A program made the translations under genes and the position numbers. Positions 52,200 through 60,628 of a stretch of 64,000 bases of DNA are shown here, piece after piece. Origin of the DNA: Sphingomonas hengshuiensis (GTDB taxonomy: Bacteria > Pseudomonadota > Alphaproteobacteria > Sphingomonadales > Sphingomonadaceae); the NCBI GenBank assembly GCA_003240755.1, contig QFNF01000003.1, positions 71,741 through 135,740 of the forward strand, written 5' to 3'. Every line of letters begins with the position of its first letter. Position 1 is the first letter of the stretch. The notes beneath the pieces are model-generated. The model was not told where the DNA came from and made no database searches. It saw nothing but the letters and a program-made list of their open reading frames with translations.

Positions 52200-52625
52200 T
52201 CACACCGTCAGGCTGTGCTCCAGCGTGATCTCGGCATTCAGCAGCTTCGAGATCGGGCAGCCGGCCTTGGCACCCGCCGCGATCTCCTCGAACTTCGCCT
52301 GTTCGATGCCGGGGACATGCGCGGTCAGCGTCAGCGCCGACTTCGTCACCTTGAACCCGTCGCCGTCCTTGTCGAGCGACACCTTCGCGGTCGTCTCCAG
52401 CGTGCCGTCCGTAAAGCCGGCACCGGCCAGTGCGAAGCTCAGCGCCATGGTGAAGCAGCTCGCATGGGCGGCGGCGATCAGTTCTTCGGGGTTGGTGCCC
52501 TTGCCGTCCTCGAACCGGCTGGTGAACCCATATTGCTGGTCGGACAGCACGCCTGATTGGGTCGAAACATGGCCTTTGCCGTCCTTGCCAAGGCCGTCGT
52601 AGCGGGCGGATGCACTGCGGATCAT
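52200..52625 (-). CDS. osmC: OsmC-family hydroperoxide reductase
   Basis: 141 residues, standard OsmC length. The catalytic cysteines are C57 in AAAHASCFTMAL and C123 in AKAGCPISKLL, both in their family motifs. The N-terminal RYDGLGKDGKGHV and the GTNPEELIAAAHA segment are also typical. OsmC reduces organic hydroperoxides in the cytoplasm, with electrons often from lipoamide or thiols, and is usually induced by osmotic or stationary-phase stress. No OhrR-type regulator is adjacent. The subfamily, OsmC rather than Ohr, is supported by the GTNPEEL region. Confidence 0.93.
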   Translation of the reverse strand: MIRSASARYDGLGKDGKGHVSTQSGVLSDQQYGFTSRFEDGKGTNPEELIAAAHASCFTMALSFALAGAGFTDGTLETTAKVSLDKDGDGFKVTKSALTLTAHVPGIEQAKFEEIAAGAKAGCPISKLLNAEITLEHSLTV

Positions 52626-52645
52626 GCGGAAACCTTCTTCATGAA

Positions 52646-52675
52646 AGGGGCGGGCCCGTCGCCGGACCCGCCCCT
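52646..52675 (-). terminator. Terminator after the glycine-zipper gene
   Basis: AGGGGCGGG and CCCGCCCCT (outer nine pairs) with CCG/CGG inner pairs around a short loop, and TTTC after the stem when read on the minus strand. It lies between the glycine-zipper gene stop and osmC start, oriented with the glycine-zipper gene. The GC-rich stem with T-run is convincing. Confidence 0.7.
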
Positions 52676-52700
52676 CAAAATCCGTCAGTCCGCACTTGGT

Positions 52701-53033
52701 TCAACGGCAACGGCCACGGCTGCCGCTGCGTTCGATCTCGCGGCCCGCCAGCGCACCGGCCGCGCCGCCGATCAGCGTCCCCAGCGTACGGTCGCCGCGC
52801 GTGTCGACGGTACGGCCGACCAGCGCGCCGGCGACGCCACCGACGACCAGCCCGGTCGTGCCGTTGGGCTTGCGGCAATAGCGGCGACCGTCACGACCGC
52901 GCCATTCGCGATACTTGTAGCGACGCTGCGCCTCGGCCTCGGTCTTGCCGACCGAAATGCCGTGCTGCGAGAAGGTCGGGCCGACCGGTGCCAGCAACGA
53001 GGCGCAGGCGAGCGCCATCATGATATTGCGCAT
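52701..53033 (-). CDS. Exported glycine-zipper protein
   Basis: 110 residues. The signal peptide ends near PTFSQ. A basic central segment (YKYREWRGRDGRRYCRKPNG) precedes a glycine-zipper pair GLVVGGVAGALVGRTVD and GTLIGGAAGALAGREIE at about residues 61-101, forming a two-helix membrane or surface hairpin like the 17 kDa surface antigen/SmpA-type families. Single cysteines near 53 and 109 are seen. It probably associates with the outer membrane; no function can be stated. Confidence 0.85.
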   Translation of the reverse strand: MRNIMMALACASLLAPVGPTFSQHGISVGKTEAEAQRRYKYREWRGRDGRRYCRKPNGTTGLVVGGVAGALVGRTVDTRGDRTLGTLIGGAAGALAGREIERSGSRGRCR

Positions 53034-53122
53034 GGGGTTTTCCTTTCGTCGGTATTCTTGGACTTGGTCGATTAACGCATCCTCGACGTGACGGTTTCAT
53101 GAACGAAACGACAGGTGTTCGT

Positions 53123-53677
53123 TCAGCTTTGGCCGACGGACCCGGCGTACAGCGGATAACGGGCAACCGGTTCGTACCACGCGCCGCCCTTGCCCGGATG
53201 GCTTTGATACAGCACGAAATGATCGAAGCGCATCGCCGCCGATCTGAGCGCGGCATGCCGGCCGAGAAAGGCGTCGGTCGGCCCCGATGCGCGGTTCAGC
53301 CGGGCTAGGGTGATATGCGGCAGATAGGCGCGGCCCTCGGGCGGCAGGCCGGCCCGCACCAGCGCATGGTCGATCCGGTGGTGGAGCGTGGCAACCGCGT
53401 CGTGCGGCGTCACGCCCGCCCACAGCGCCCGTCCCCGCGATCCGCTATCGAACCGTCCGACGCCCGACAGCGCGAGGCGCAGGGCCGGCGCGCGCACCGC
53501 ATGCAACGCCGCCGCGATATCCTCCGCCACCGGGCGTTCGACATCGCCGATATAGCGCAGCGTCACATGAAGCTGTTCGTCATCCTGCCACCGCGCGGCA
53601 TCGACCCCGCCCATGATGGCGGACAACGCGGCGCGCATGGCGGCGGGCGGGCGAAGGGCGACGAACAGACGGTGCAT
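53123..53677 (-). CDS. thpR: RNA 2',3'-cyclic phosphodiesterase (2H family)
   Basis: 184 residues. The two catalytic HxTx motifs are HVTLR (near residue 37) and HITLA (near residue 121), the mark of the 2H phosphoesterases. The N-terminus MHRLFVALRPP and spacing fit ThpR/LigT, which opens 2',3'-cyclic phosphates or ligates tRNA half-molecules in the reverse direction. Cytoplasmic. The physiological role is not well defined. It is divergent from the Bax-inhibitor-1-like gene across 113 bases. Confidence 0.92.
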   Translation of the reverse strand: MHRLFVALRPPAAMRAALSAIMGGVDAARWQDDEQLHVTLRYIGDVERPVAEDIAAALHAVRAPALRLALSGVGRFDSGSRGRALWAGVTPHDAVATLHHRIDHALVRAGLPPEGRAYLPHITLARLNRASGPTDAFLGRHAALRSAAMRFDHFVLYQSHPGKGGAWYEPVARYPLYAGSVGQS

Positions 53678-53724
53678 GGCGGATTCTCCCGGTAGCGTAA
53701 CAAAATGTTGCTCGCTGCGTTTGG

Positions 53725-53754
53725 CTTGAAATCATGGTCGTCGCGGCCGATATT
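53725..53754 (+). promoter_or_regulatory. Candidate sigma-70 promoter for the Bax-inhibitor-1-like gene
   Basis: CTTGAA (53725-53730) and GATATT (53749-53754) are spaced by 18 bases and lie 37 bases before the ATG. CTTGA is a common -35 in alphaproteobacteria. The -10 is only a partial match, so this is a candidate. Confidence 0.35.
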
Positions 53755-53790
53755 TCACGCATCCGGCATGTGTGCCGGGAAGAGGAGTTT

Positions 53791-54534
53791 ATGATGGCGA
53801 ACTGGTCCGATCCCCGGACGTCGGCCGCACCGATCACGCGCACTCGCGACCGCGATATGGCGCGCGACGAAGGGCTGCGGTCCTACATGCTTTCGGTGTA
53901 CAATTACATGGCGTCCGGCGTGCTGTTGACCGGCATCGTGGCGCTGTTGTTCTCATGGGGTGGCGATACCTCGATGGCGGCGCAGGTGTTCTACCAGCCC
54001 GGCCTGCTGAAATATGCGATCATGTTCTCGCCGCTGATCTTCGTGATGGTGCTGAGCTTCGGGATCAACCGCCTGTCGACCGGCGCGGCGCAGGGCCTGT
54101 TCTGGGCGTTCGCGGCGATCATGGGCCTGTCGATGTCGACGATCTTCCTGCGCTACACCGGCCCGTCGATCGCGCTGACCTTCTTTGCCACCACCGCCGC
54201 GTTCCTGTCGCTCAGCCTCTATGGCTATACGACGAAGCGTGACCTGACCGGGTTCGGCACGTTCCTCATCATGGGGCTGGTCGGCCTGATCGTGGCGTCG
54301 CTGCTCAACCTGTTCTTCCAGTCGGGCATGATGAGCCTCATCATCAGCGCGATCGGCGTGCTGCTGTTCGCGGGGCTGACCGCCTATGACACGCAGCGGA
54401 TCAAGGGCCTGTACTATCAGGTCGCCGGCACCGACTTCGCGGGCAAGGCCGTCATCATGGGTGCGCTGTCGCTGTATCTCGACTTCGTGAACATGTTCCA
54501 GTTCCTGCTGTCGTTCCTCGGCAGTCGCGACTGA
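53791..54534 (+). CDS. Bax inhibitor-1/YccA family membrane protein
   Basis: 247 residues from the ATG at 53791, with AGAGGAG five bases before (53794 is an equal alternative). Seven hydrophobic segments follow a polar N-terminus (MMANWSDPRTSAAPIT). The family motif is in GLTAYDTQRIKGLYY near residue 208, with aspartates implicated in calcium and proton leak in homologues. In E. coli YccA affects FtsH proteolysis, and BsYetJ is a pH-gated calcium channel. Here function is unstated. It is monocistronic, with a strong terminator 24 bases after its stop. Confidence 0.92.
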   Translation: MMANWSDPRTSAAPITRTRDRDMARDEGLRSYMLSVYNYMASGVLLTGIVALLFSWGGDTSMAAQVFYQPGLLKYAIMFSPLIFVMVLSFGINRLSTGAAQGLFWAFAAIMGLSMSTIFLRYTGPSIALTFFATTAAFLSLSLYGYTTKRDLTGFGTFLIMGLVGLIVASLLNLFFQSGMMSLIISAIGVLLFAGLTAYDTQRIKGLYYQVAGTDFAGKAVIMGALSLYLDFVNMFQFLLSFLGSRD

Positions 54535-54557
54535 ACCGGTTGACGGCGCATGCGAAG

Positions 54558-54586
54558 GGCCCGGCGGGAGACTGCCGGGCCTTTTT
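54558..54586 (+). terminator. Rho-independent terminator after the Bax-inhibitor-1-like gene
   Basis: GGCCCGGC (54558-54565) and GCCGGGCC (54574-54581) form a perfect eight-pair stem with an eight-base loop, followed by TTTTT. Well positioned and textbook in form. Confidence 0.9.
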
Positions 54587-54643
54587 GCATCGGCGGAACG
54601 TCGGGCATGGTCGTTTCGTTCTGCTGGCGAAGGAGTGAGGGAC

Positions 54644-54922
54644 ATGACCAACGACACCAACGGAATCGACGACAAGGCGCTGTCCTCGCTGTCGGTTGCG
54701 CCCGATGGCGACGAAAGCGAGGCGGCGACGCCCGCCCGCGGCGACGCCGGTCGCGGCGGCGACCAGGCGGAAGAGACGGACAGCGACGCCCGGCTCGATC
54801 GCGGGCTTGATGAATCGATGGACGCGTCGGATCCCCCCTCGTCGGTCCAGCCGGGCAGCGACGGTCCCGCCCCGTCGTCGGGCTATGACGCCGATGAAGA
54901 GGGGAAGCGGACCGGGGTCTGA
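54644..54922 (+). CDS. Small acidic hypothetical protein
   Basis: 92 residues from the ATG at 54644, with GAAGGAG nearby. Very acidic, rich in Asp, Ser and Gly, without hydrophobic segments. The segment DESMDASDPPSSVQPGSD near residue 56 resembles a short motif (D-E-S-x-x-A-S-D-P-x-S) found in many small proteobacterial proteins. It is likely disordered. Coding is supported by ribosome site and codon use; function unknown. Confidence 0.6.
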   Translation: MTNDTNGIDDKALSSLSVAPDGDESEAATPARGDAGRGGDQAEETDSDARLDRGLDESMDASDPPSSVQPGSDGPAPSSGYDADEEGKRTGV

Positions 54923-55006
54923 CGACTGCGGCTGCGCCGGATCGACGGTACGTTTCGGGCGGCGCGTCGGGTAGTCCCGGCGCGCCGCTTCCGCTATGAT
55001 GGCGGC

Positions 55007-55633
55007 ATGCCGGCCGACCAGTTTCTCCGCCCCCTGCTGCGCGGCTTCGCACTGCTCCTGCTGGCATTGGCGTCGATCGTGCCCGCGCAGGCGGCAGTCA
55101 CCATCACCTTCTGGTCGCAGGAATTCGGACAGAATTTTCCGCACGCCTTCTTCACCTTTTCGGGTACGCCCGATGCCGGCGGGCCGGCGGTGAACGAAAG
55201 CTATGGCTTCACGGCCAAGGCGATCACGCCTGCATTGCTGATGGGGTCGGTCGGCGGGCGGATCGATCGCCCCAGGCCGTCCTATATCGCGCGGAGCAAC
55301 GCCCATTTCTCGGTCGTGCTGAGCGATGCGCAATATGCCGCGGTCCGCGCGCTGGTCGCCGAATGGGGAGAGGCCGGCGACTCGCACTACAACCTCAACC
55401 GGCGCAACTGCGTGCATTTCGTCGCCGAAGCGGCGCGGCGGTCGGGATTGCAGGTGGTCGAGGATCGAACGCTGATGAAGAAGCCGCGCTCGTTCGTGCA
55501 GTCGGTCGAACGGGCCAATGCCGGGCGGGTGACGGTGATCGAACTCCCCGCCAGCGCCTATTTCGCGACGCTGCCGCCGCCTGCGGTCACGGACGGCACC
55601 CCGGTCCCCGAAACGGCGACGGCGCCGCACTGA
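55007..55633 (+). CDS. Exported protein with NlpC/P60- or LRAT-like cysteine motif
   Basis: 208 residues. A signal peptide runs to VPAQA. The mature protein has NFPHAFFTFSG (a histidine near residue 45) and NLNRRNCVHFVAEAARRSGL (a cysteine near residue 129). A cysteine-plus-histidine layout with NCVHFV at the helix start resembles papain-like NlpC/P60 or LRAT-type hydrolase folds, but in permuted order. I do not recognise a named family. It could be a periplasmic thiol hydrolase or an inactive relative. Standalone gene. Confidence 0.75.
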   Translation: MPADQFLRPLLRGFALLLLALASIVPAQAAVTITFWSQEFGQNFPHAFFTFSGTPDAGGPAVNESYGFTAKAITPALLMGSVGGRIDRPRPSYIARSNAHFSVVLSDAQYAAVRALVAEWGEAGDSHYNLNRRNCVHFVAEAARRSGLQVVEDRTLMKKPRSFVQSVERANAGRVTVIELPASAYFATLPPPAVTDGTPVPETATAPH

Positions 55634-55704
55634 TCGCCGCGTTCGCCCTTTCCCCCGCGGCCCGAATCCGGCAGTCGGGGAACGCAGGATTGGGAGGTCG
55701 GGCG

Positions 55705-56589
55705 ATGCGGTGGTGGACGACAGGCGTGGTGGCGATGCTGGCCGGCTGCGGACAGGCGGACGAGGCGCCGCCGCCCGCCAATCCGACACGGGACGAACCG
55801 GTCCTCCCCATGGCCAGCCCCACGCCCGAAACGCTGGTGACGATCCCGACCCGGTTCGTCGGAACGTGGGACAGCGACGGCGCCGCGTGCGGTGCGCCCG
55901 CGCCCGGGCCGAACCGGCTGGTGGTAGCCGCCGGCGCGCTTCGCATCGCCGACCGCGACGTGCCGGTGCGCGGCATCACCGTGGCGGATGCCGGGGCGGT
56001 CGATGTCGACGTGATCGGCGATCGCGGCGGGATCACCGAACAACGCCGCTACCGCCTTGCCCTGGGCAGCGGCGGCTCGCTGGAGATGACCGGTGTCGAC
56101 GGCGCGGTCCGTCTGCTCCGGTGCGACGCGCCGGCGGGCGCGGAGGCGGCGGCGCGCAACGCGGTCGCGCTGAACCTCGCGCCCGACGGGCTGCAGACGG
56201 TGGCGGGCGCCAGCAGCCGGACACTGGCCTTCGGTACGCCGGCCGACATCGTGCTGCGCGTGGTCGAGGCGGCGACGCAGACCATCCCGCAGCGATCGAC
56301 CAATGCCGATTGCGGCGAAGGCCCGCTCGACATCGCCACCTATCCCCGGATCGCGATATATTTCCAGCAGGGCCGCTTCGTCGGCTGGTCGGCGCGCGGG
56401 CGCGGACTGACGACGATGGCCGGGGTCGGCATCGGATCGAAGCGTGCCGCGGTCGAGGCGGTGATCGAGGCCCCGGTCGAGGACACCAGCCTCGGCCGCG
56501 CGTTCACCAGCGGCGGGTTGTCGGGCGTGTACGATGCGCGGGACAATGTCAGCGCGTTATGGGCGGGCAGCGCGTGCATCGCCCGCTGA
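55705..56589 (+). CDS. Hypothetical lipoprotein
   Basis: 294 residues from the ATG at 55705. The N-terminus MRWWTTGVVAMLAGCGQ carries a lipobox (LAGC) at C15. A proline-rich stretch follows, then a beta-rich domain with FVGTWDSDGAACGAPAPGPN, and a second half with GVGIGSKRAAVEAVI and GGLSGVYD. No catalytic motif is seen. It stands between two other small exported-protein genes on the same strand. Function unknown. Confidence 0.75.
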   Translation: MRWWTTGVVAMLAGCGQADEAPPPANPTRDEPVLPMASPTPETLVTIPTRFVGTWDSDGAACGAPAPGPNRLVVAAGALRIADRDVPVRGITVADAGAVDVDVIGDRGGITEQRRYRLALGSGGSLEMTGVDGAVRLLRCDAPAGAEAAARNAVALNLAPDGLQTVAGASSRTLAFGTPADIVLRVVEAATQTIPQRSTNADCGEGPLDIATYPRIAIYFQQGRFVGWSARGRGLTTMAGVGIGSKRAAVEAVIEAPVEDTSLGRAFTSGGLSGVYDARDNVSALWAGSACIAR

Positions 56590-56715
56590 TCGACCCGACC
56601 GCCGGCGAGGCCACTTTTGCCGGGCAGGCGGAAAGGATGGTCCGCCGCCGATCGCGCGGGGTACGACCGGCAGGATAAGGTCGTTTTCGGACCGTTCGGT
56701 ATCGGCGGCGCTTCA

Positions 56716-56736
56716 GATACTGATAGTCACTTGCAA
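56716..56736 (+). promoter_or_regulatory. Candidate Fur box upstream of the siderophore receptor
   Basis: GATACTGATAGTCACTTGCAA, 52 bases before the receptor ATG, resembles the Fur/iron-box consensus of repeated GATAAT units (GATACTGATAGTCA). A related site lies at 60389-60407. Together they support iron control of this group. Match is partial. Confidence 0.45.
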
Positions 56737-56787
56737 AAGCAGCAACCGGGGCCTACCGGGCGCGAAACATCACAGGGATTGTTTCGC

Positions 56788-58926
56788 ATGTCACCTATCG
56801 CCGTTCTCCTTGCCGCCACCGCGCTCTCGCCGACCCCGGTCGTCGCGGAGGATCCCGCGCAGCGGGGCGAGGAGATCGTCGTTACCGGCCTGCGTACCGA
56901 GGGCAGCGACGACTACACGGTAAGGGCGCAGAGCACCGCCACCCGCCTGCCGCTGTCGCTGCGCGAAACGCCGCAGTCGGTCAGCGTCGTGACCCATGCG
57001 CAGATCGAGGATTTCCAACTCAACGACATCAACGCGCTGCTGGCGACCGTACCCGGCGTGAACGTACAGGCGCAGGAAACCGACCGGTTCTATTATTCGG
57101 CGCGCGGCTTCGATATCCAGACGTTCCAGATCGACGGGGTCGGCCTGCCATTTCCGTTCGGCATCCAGAACGGGTCGATCGATACCGCGATGTACGACCG
57201 GATCGAGGTCGTGCGCGGTGCGCCGGGACTGTTGTCGTCGACCGGCAACCCGTCGGCGGTCATCAACTTCATCCGCAAGCGCCCGACCCGCGATCTCGCC
57301 GCTTCGGCCAGCGCGCAATATGGCTCGTTCGACAGCCTGCGCCTCGACGGCGACGTCAGCGTACCGCTGACCCGCAGCGGATCGGTCCGCGCCCGCGCGG
57401 TCGGGTCGTATCTCGACACCGACAGCCATCTCGACCGCTACGGCCTCACGCGCTGGACCGGCTATGGCATCGTCGAGGCGGACCTCGGCCCCGATACCGT
57501 CGTCAGCGCCGGTTACGGCCATCAGAACCATAAGAGCCGCGCGGCGATGTGGGGCGCGCTGCCGCTATATTACAGCGACGGCAGCCGCATCGACTATGCC
57601 CGTTCGACCAACAGCGCGCCCGACTGGTCGAGCTATAACGTCACCGATCGCCAGATATTCGGCGACGTGACGCACCGTTTCGGCGACTGGACCGCGAAAC
57701 TGACGGTCCAGCGTCGCGCGATCGACGAGGATGACCGGCTGTTCTACGTCTATGGCGAGCAGCTTCCCGGCGAAATCAACGGCGCGCCCGATCGCGCGAC
57801 GGGGCTTGGCATCGTCAGCTACCCCGGCGCGTTCCAGTCGTTCGCGCGCAACCTGACGATCGACGCGAATGTCAGCGGCACCGTATCGCTGTTCGGGCGC
57901 AGCCATGACGTGATGTTCGGCGCCAACCGCTCGGCCCAGCGCTACACGCAGGATTCGGCCTATGATTTCTCGACGATCGGCATTTCGCTGCCGCTGTTCA
58001 GCGGGTTCGACGGGTCGTTCCCCGAACCGAACTTCCCAGCGTTCGACCGCAGCCTCGACACCCATCTCCGTCGCGACACGGTGTACGGCCTGATCCGGCT
58101 GAATCCGGTCGACGCCTTGAAGGTCATGGTCGGCGCCAACGCCACCCGCGCCTATAGCGAGGGCGTCTCGTACACGACGCCGACCAACTACGACCGCGCC
58201 CGCTTCCTGCCCTTCGTCGGCGCGACCTACGAACTGACCGGCAATATCAGCGCCTATGCGAGCTTTGCGACGATCTTCAACCCGCAGACCGAAACCGATG
58301 TGAACCGCCGCCTGATCGACCCGGTCGAGGGCGACAATCTGGAAGCCGGATTGAAGGGCGAATGGCTGGGCGGGCGACTGAACGCCAGCGTCGCGCTGTT
58401 CCAGGCGCGGCAGAAGAATACCGCGGAATCCGCCGGTTTCGACTCCACGATCGGCCAGACGCTGTACCGCGGCGTCGATGCGAAATCGCAGGGCGTCGAG
58501 TTCGAGATGAGCGGCGAGCTCGCGCCGGGGCTGCAGGCCACCGGCGGCTTCACCGCGATGCGCATTCGCGGCGAGAATGACGAACCGGTGCGCACCTTCG
58601 TGCCCCGCAACACCGCGCGGCTGAACATCGTATGGTCGCCGACGATGCTCCCCGACCTCAAGATCGGCGCGTCGGGCCAGTATCAGAGCCGGATGTATCT
58701 CGAACCCGATGGCGTCATCGCGACGACCGGGCGGCAGGTGCGCATCACGCAGGACGGCTATGCGACGGTGGACCTGATGGCGCGCTATGCGCTGACCCCG
58801 CGCGTGTCGCTGTCCGCCAATGTCCGCAACATCAACGATGCGAAGGCGTTGAGCGCGATCAACTACGACCAGGGGTTCTTCATCGCACCGCGCACGGTGC
58901 TGGGGACGGTCCGGGTCAGCTATTGA
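56788..58926 (+). CDS. TonB-dependent siderophore receptor
   Basis: 712 residues from the ATG at 56788, with signal peptide ending near PVVAED. The plug begins EEIVVTGLRTEG near residue 30 and includes LPLSLRETPQSVSVVTHAQI and RIEVVRGAPGLLSSTGNPSA, the sequence typical of hydroxamate/catecholate siderophore receptors (FhuE/FpvA-like). The barrel ends TVLGTVRVSY with a terminal aromatic. There is no N-terminal signalling domain, so no sigma/anti-sigma pair is expected. The Fur-like site upstream suggests iron repression. The ferredoxin reductase that follows on the opposite strand could supply electrons for iron release. Confidence 0.93.
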   Translation: MSPIAVLLAATALSPTPVVAEDPAQRGEEIVVTGLRTEGSDDYTVRAQSTATRLPLSLRETPQSVSVVTHAQIEDFQLNDINALLATVPGVNVQAQETDRFYYSARGFDIQTFQIDGVGLPFPFGIQNGSIDTAMYDRIEVVRGAPGLLSSTGNPSAVINFIRKRPTRDLAASASAQYGSFDSLRLDGDVSVPLTRSGSVRARAVGSYLDTDSHLDRYGLTRWTGYGIVEADLGPDTVVSAGYGHQNHKSRAAMWGALPLYYSDGSRIDYARSTNSAPDWSSYNVTDRQIFGDVTHRFGDWTAKLTVQRRAIDEDDRLFYVYGEQLPGEINGAPDRATGLGIVSYPGAFQSFARNLTIDANVSGTVSLFGRSHDVMFGANRSAQRYTQDSAYDFSTIGISLPLFSGFDGSFPEPNFPAFDRSLDTHLRRDTVYGLIRLNPVDALKVMVGANATRAYSEGVSYTTPTNYDRARFLPFVGATYELTGNISAYASFATIFNPQTETDVNRRLIDPVEGDNLEAGLKGEWLGGRLNASVALFQARQKNTAESAGFDSTIGQTLYRGVDAKSQGVEFEMSGELAPGLQATGGFTAMRIRGENDEPVRTFVPRNTARLNIVWSPTMLPDLKIGASGQYQSRMYLEPDGVIATTGRQVRITQDGYATVDLMARYALTPRVSLSANVRNINDAKALSAINYDQGFFIAPRTVLGTVRVSY

Positions 58927-58933
58927 GGGGGGA

Positions 58934-58956
58934 GGGGGCGGTGGTTGGCCGCCCCC
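58934..58956 (+). terminator. Hairpin after the siderophore receptor
   Basis: GGGGGCGG (58934-58941) and CCGCCCCC (58949-58956) pair perfectly around a seven-base loop, eight bases after the receptor stop. ACCTTTCCC follows rather than a strong T-run. Likely terminator. Confidence 0.65.
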
Positions 58957-58978
58957 GACCTTTCCCGCATTATCCACC

Positions 58979-59097
58979 CGTTCGGTTCGAGCAGCTTCGA
59001 GCGTGTCGAGAAGCGTCTGTCGAGAACTCCCGCCCGGCGGAACCCCGTTCTCGATACGCGCTCTCGACTTCGCTCGATCGCTACTCGAACCGAACGG
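58979..59097. repeat. Second type of dispersed palindromic repeat (CGTTCGGTTCGAG family)
   Basis: Ends CCGTTCGGTTCGAG (58979-58992) and CTCGAACCGAACGG (59084-59097) are a perfect 14-base inverted match. Inside are repeated CTTCGAGCGTGTCGAGA and CTCGACTTCGCTCGATC blocks. This TTCGAG-rich element is of the intergenic type common in sphingomonads. It lies between two convergent genes. It shares no sequence with the CCTCCCC element. Confidence 0.85.
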
Positions 59098-59121
59098 TGT
59101 TTGTTCAGGGACGGGTAAGCC

Positions 59122-59940
59122 TTACCCCACGAACGCCCGCTCGATCACATAATCGCCGGGCTTCGCGTTCGACCCTTCCTCGAACCCCAACCCTTCGAGA
59201 TATTCGGAAAAATCGCGGATCATCTCGGTCGATCCGCACAGCATCACCCGGTCGGTCGCCGGGTCGAACGCCTGCGCGCCGCCGATGCGCGCCGAAAACA
59301 GCGTGCCATTCTCGACCAGCGCGTCGATGCGGCCGGTGGTGTGGAACGGTTCGCGCGTGACGGTGGGGACATAGGTGAACTGTTGCGCCGCCTGATCCTC
59401 GACCAGCGGATCGCCCGCCAGGTTCGCCTCCAGCGTGGTGCGGAACGCCAGGTCGGACACGCGGCGCACCGAATGGACGACGACGATCGACGCATACATG
59501 TCATACACGTCGGGATCGCGGATCAGCGACAGGAACGGGGCAAGGCCGGTGCCGGTCGACAGCATGAACAGCCGCTGGCCCGGCTTCAGCGCGTCCGTGA
59601 CCAGCGTGCCGGTCGGCTTCTTGCCGAGATAGAGTTCGTCGCCCGGCACGATCTGCTGCAGCTTCGACGTCAGCGGGCCGTCGGCGACCTTGATCGACAG
59701 GAATTCCAGCTCCTCGGCATAGGCGGGACTGGCGATCGAATAGGCGCGCAGCAGCGGCTTGCCGTTGTCGCCGGGCAGGCCGATCATCACGAACTCGCCC
59801 GAACGGAAGCGGAAGCTGGGCGGGCGGGTGATGGTGAAGCTGAACAGATGCTCGTTCCAGTGGCGCACCGAACGCACGCGCTCGACGCTCAGCGCGTTGG
59901 TGGGTTCGAGGCCGTGGACGACGGCGGTGCGGTCGGTCAT
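59122..59940 (-). CDS. fpr: Ferredoxin-NADP reductase (Fpr type)
   Basis: 272 residues. The FAD-binding RAYSIASPAYAEELEFLS near residue 65 and the NADP-binding STGTGLAPFLSLIRDP near residue 127 are visible, as is MLCGSTEMIRD near residue 233. The C-terminus YVIERAFVG is the bacterial FNR tail that stacks near the flavin. It moves electrons between NADPH and ferredoxin or flavodoxin, for oxidative-stress defence and iron release. It is encoded convergent to the siderophore receptor. Nine bases separate its start from the next gene's stop (59950), so they probably share a transcript. Confidence 0.93.
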   Translation of the reverse strand: MTDRTAVVHGLEPTNALSVERVRSVRHWNEHLFSFTITRPPSFRFRSGEFVMIGLPGDNGKPLLRAYSIASPAYAEELEFLSIKVADGPLTSKLQQIVPGDELYLGKKPTGTLVTDALKPGQRLFMLSTGTGLAPFLSLIRDPDVYDMYASIVVVHSVRRVSDLAFRTTLEANLAGDPLVEDQAAQQFTYVPTVTREPFHTTGRIDALVENGTLFSARIGGAQAFDPATDRVMLCGSTEMIRDFSEYLEGLGFEEGSNAKPGDYVIERAFVG

Positions 59941-59949
59941 CGATAATCC

Positions 59950-60378
59950 TTACGTCCTGACGTTGGTCCCCGGCGGCAGCCCGACCTGTCCGAGCATTGC
60001 CGCCGTCCGGGCCAGCGCGCAAAAAGTGGGGGCGATCGCCTGTTCGGCGACCAGCAGCGAAAGCGTGGTCCGCGCCTTTGCATCGCGTCCCGTTACGAGA
60101 TCGCGCGCCAAGGTCAAGAGAACCGATTCATCGTCGGTCACAAGCCCGCATTTACAGTTGATCTGGATCGGCACCCGCGCATGGGTGGACAATTGCGTCA
60201 TCCATCCGTCGAAATCGTTCAGCGCGTCGAGCGCGCCCGACTGGGCAAAGCGCGCCGCCAGCAGTGCCGCGGGACATTGGCACGCGCCGCGCGCCGCGAC
60301 CCACAGCCGGATCGCGTCGATCAGGAAACGGTCGCCGGGGGAAAGGGCCGATACCGGCCGGTCGATGAGATCGTACAT
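59950..60378 (-). CDS. Cysteine-containing protein of unknown function, iron-regulated candidate
   Basis: 142 residues. Mostly alpha-helical. Paired cysteines occur as CQC (C33, C35) and CKC (C75, C77), with another near the C-terminus (C119), spacing that could bind iron or an iron-sulfur cluster. It is upstream of fpr on the same strand, nine bases apart, and a Fur-like site lies 11 bases before its start. The context implies a link to iron or redox regulation. I do not recognise the family, and a regulatory role is only inference. Confidence 0.7.
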   Translation of the reverse strand: MYDLIDRPVSALSPGDRFLIDAIRLWVAARGACQCPAALLAARFAQSGALDALNDFDGWMTQLSTHARVPIQINCKCGLVTDDESVLLTLARDLVTGRDAKARTTLSLLVAEQAIAPTFCALARTAAMLGQVGLPPGTNVRT

Positions 60379-60388
60379 AGGGCCTCGC

Positions 60389-60407
60389 TATTGATACTCA
60401 TTCGCAC
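60389..60407 (-). promoter_or_regulatory. Candidate Fur box upstream of the iron-related minus-strand operon
   Basis: Read on the minus strand this is GTGCGAATGAGTATCAATA, close to iron-box sequences of the type TGCGAATGATTATCAAT. It lies just upstream of the unknown cysteine protein gene. It resembles the site at 56716-56736. Confidence 0.5.
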
Positions 60408-60628
60408 TGGCTATCGTGCCCGGGCCGGGGCGTCAATGGCTCTATGGCGCCGGCCGACGGGCGGTACGGTACGGGTCGTCGGCCGTGGCATCGTCCCGCC
60501 CGGGCGCGGCGGTCGAGGCAGGTATGCGCCAACCGGTGTGCCGCGTGCCGGCCTGGTCCCGGTCGCGGTTGAACGCGCCGGTCGCCACCGCTAGCACCCT
60601 GTCGATCGCGAACCGCCGGAGCCTGCCG

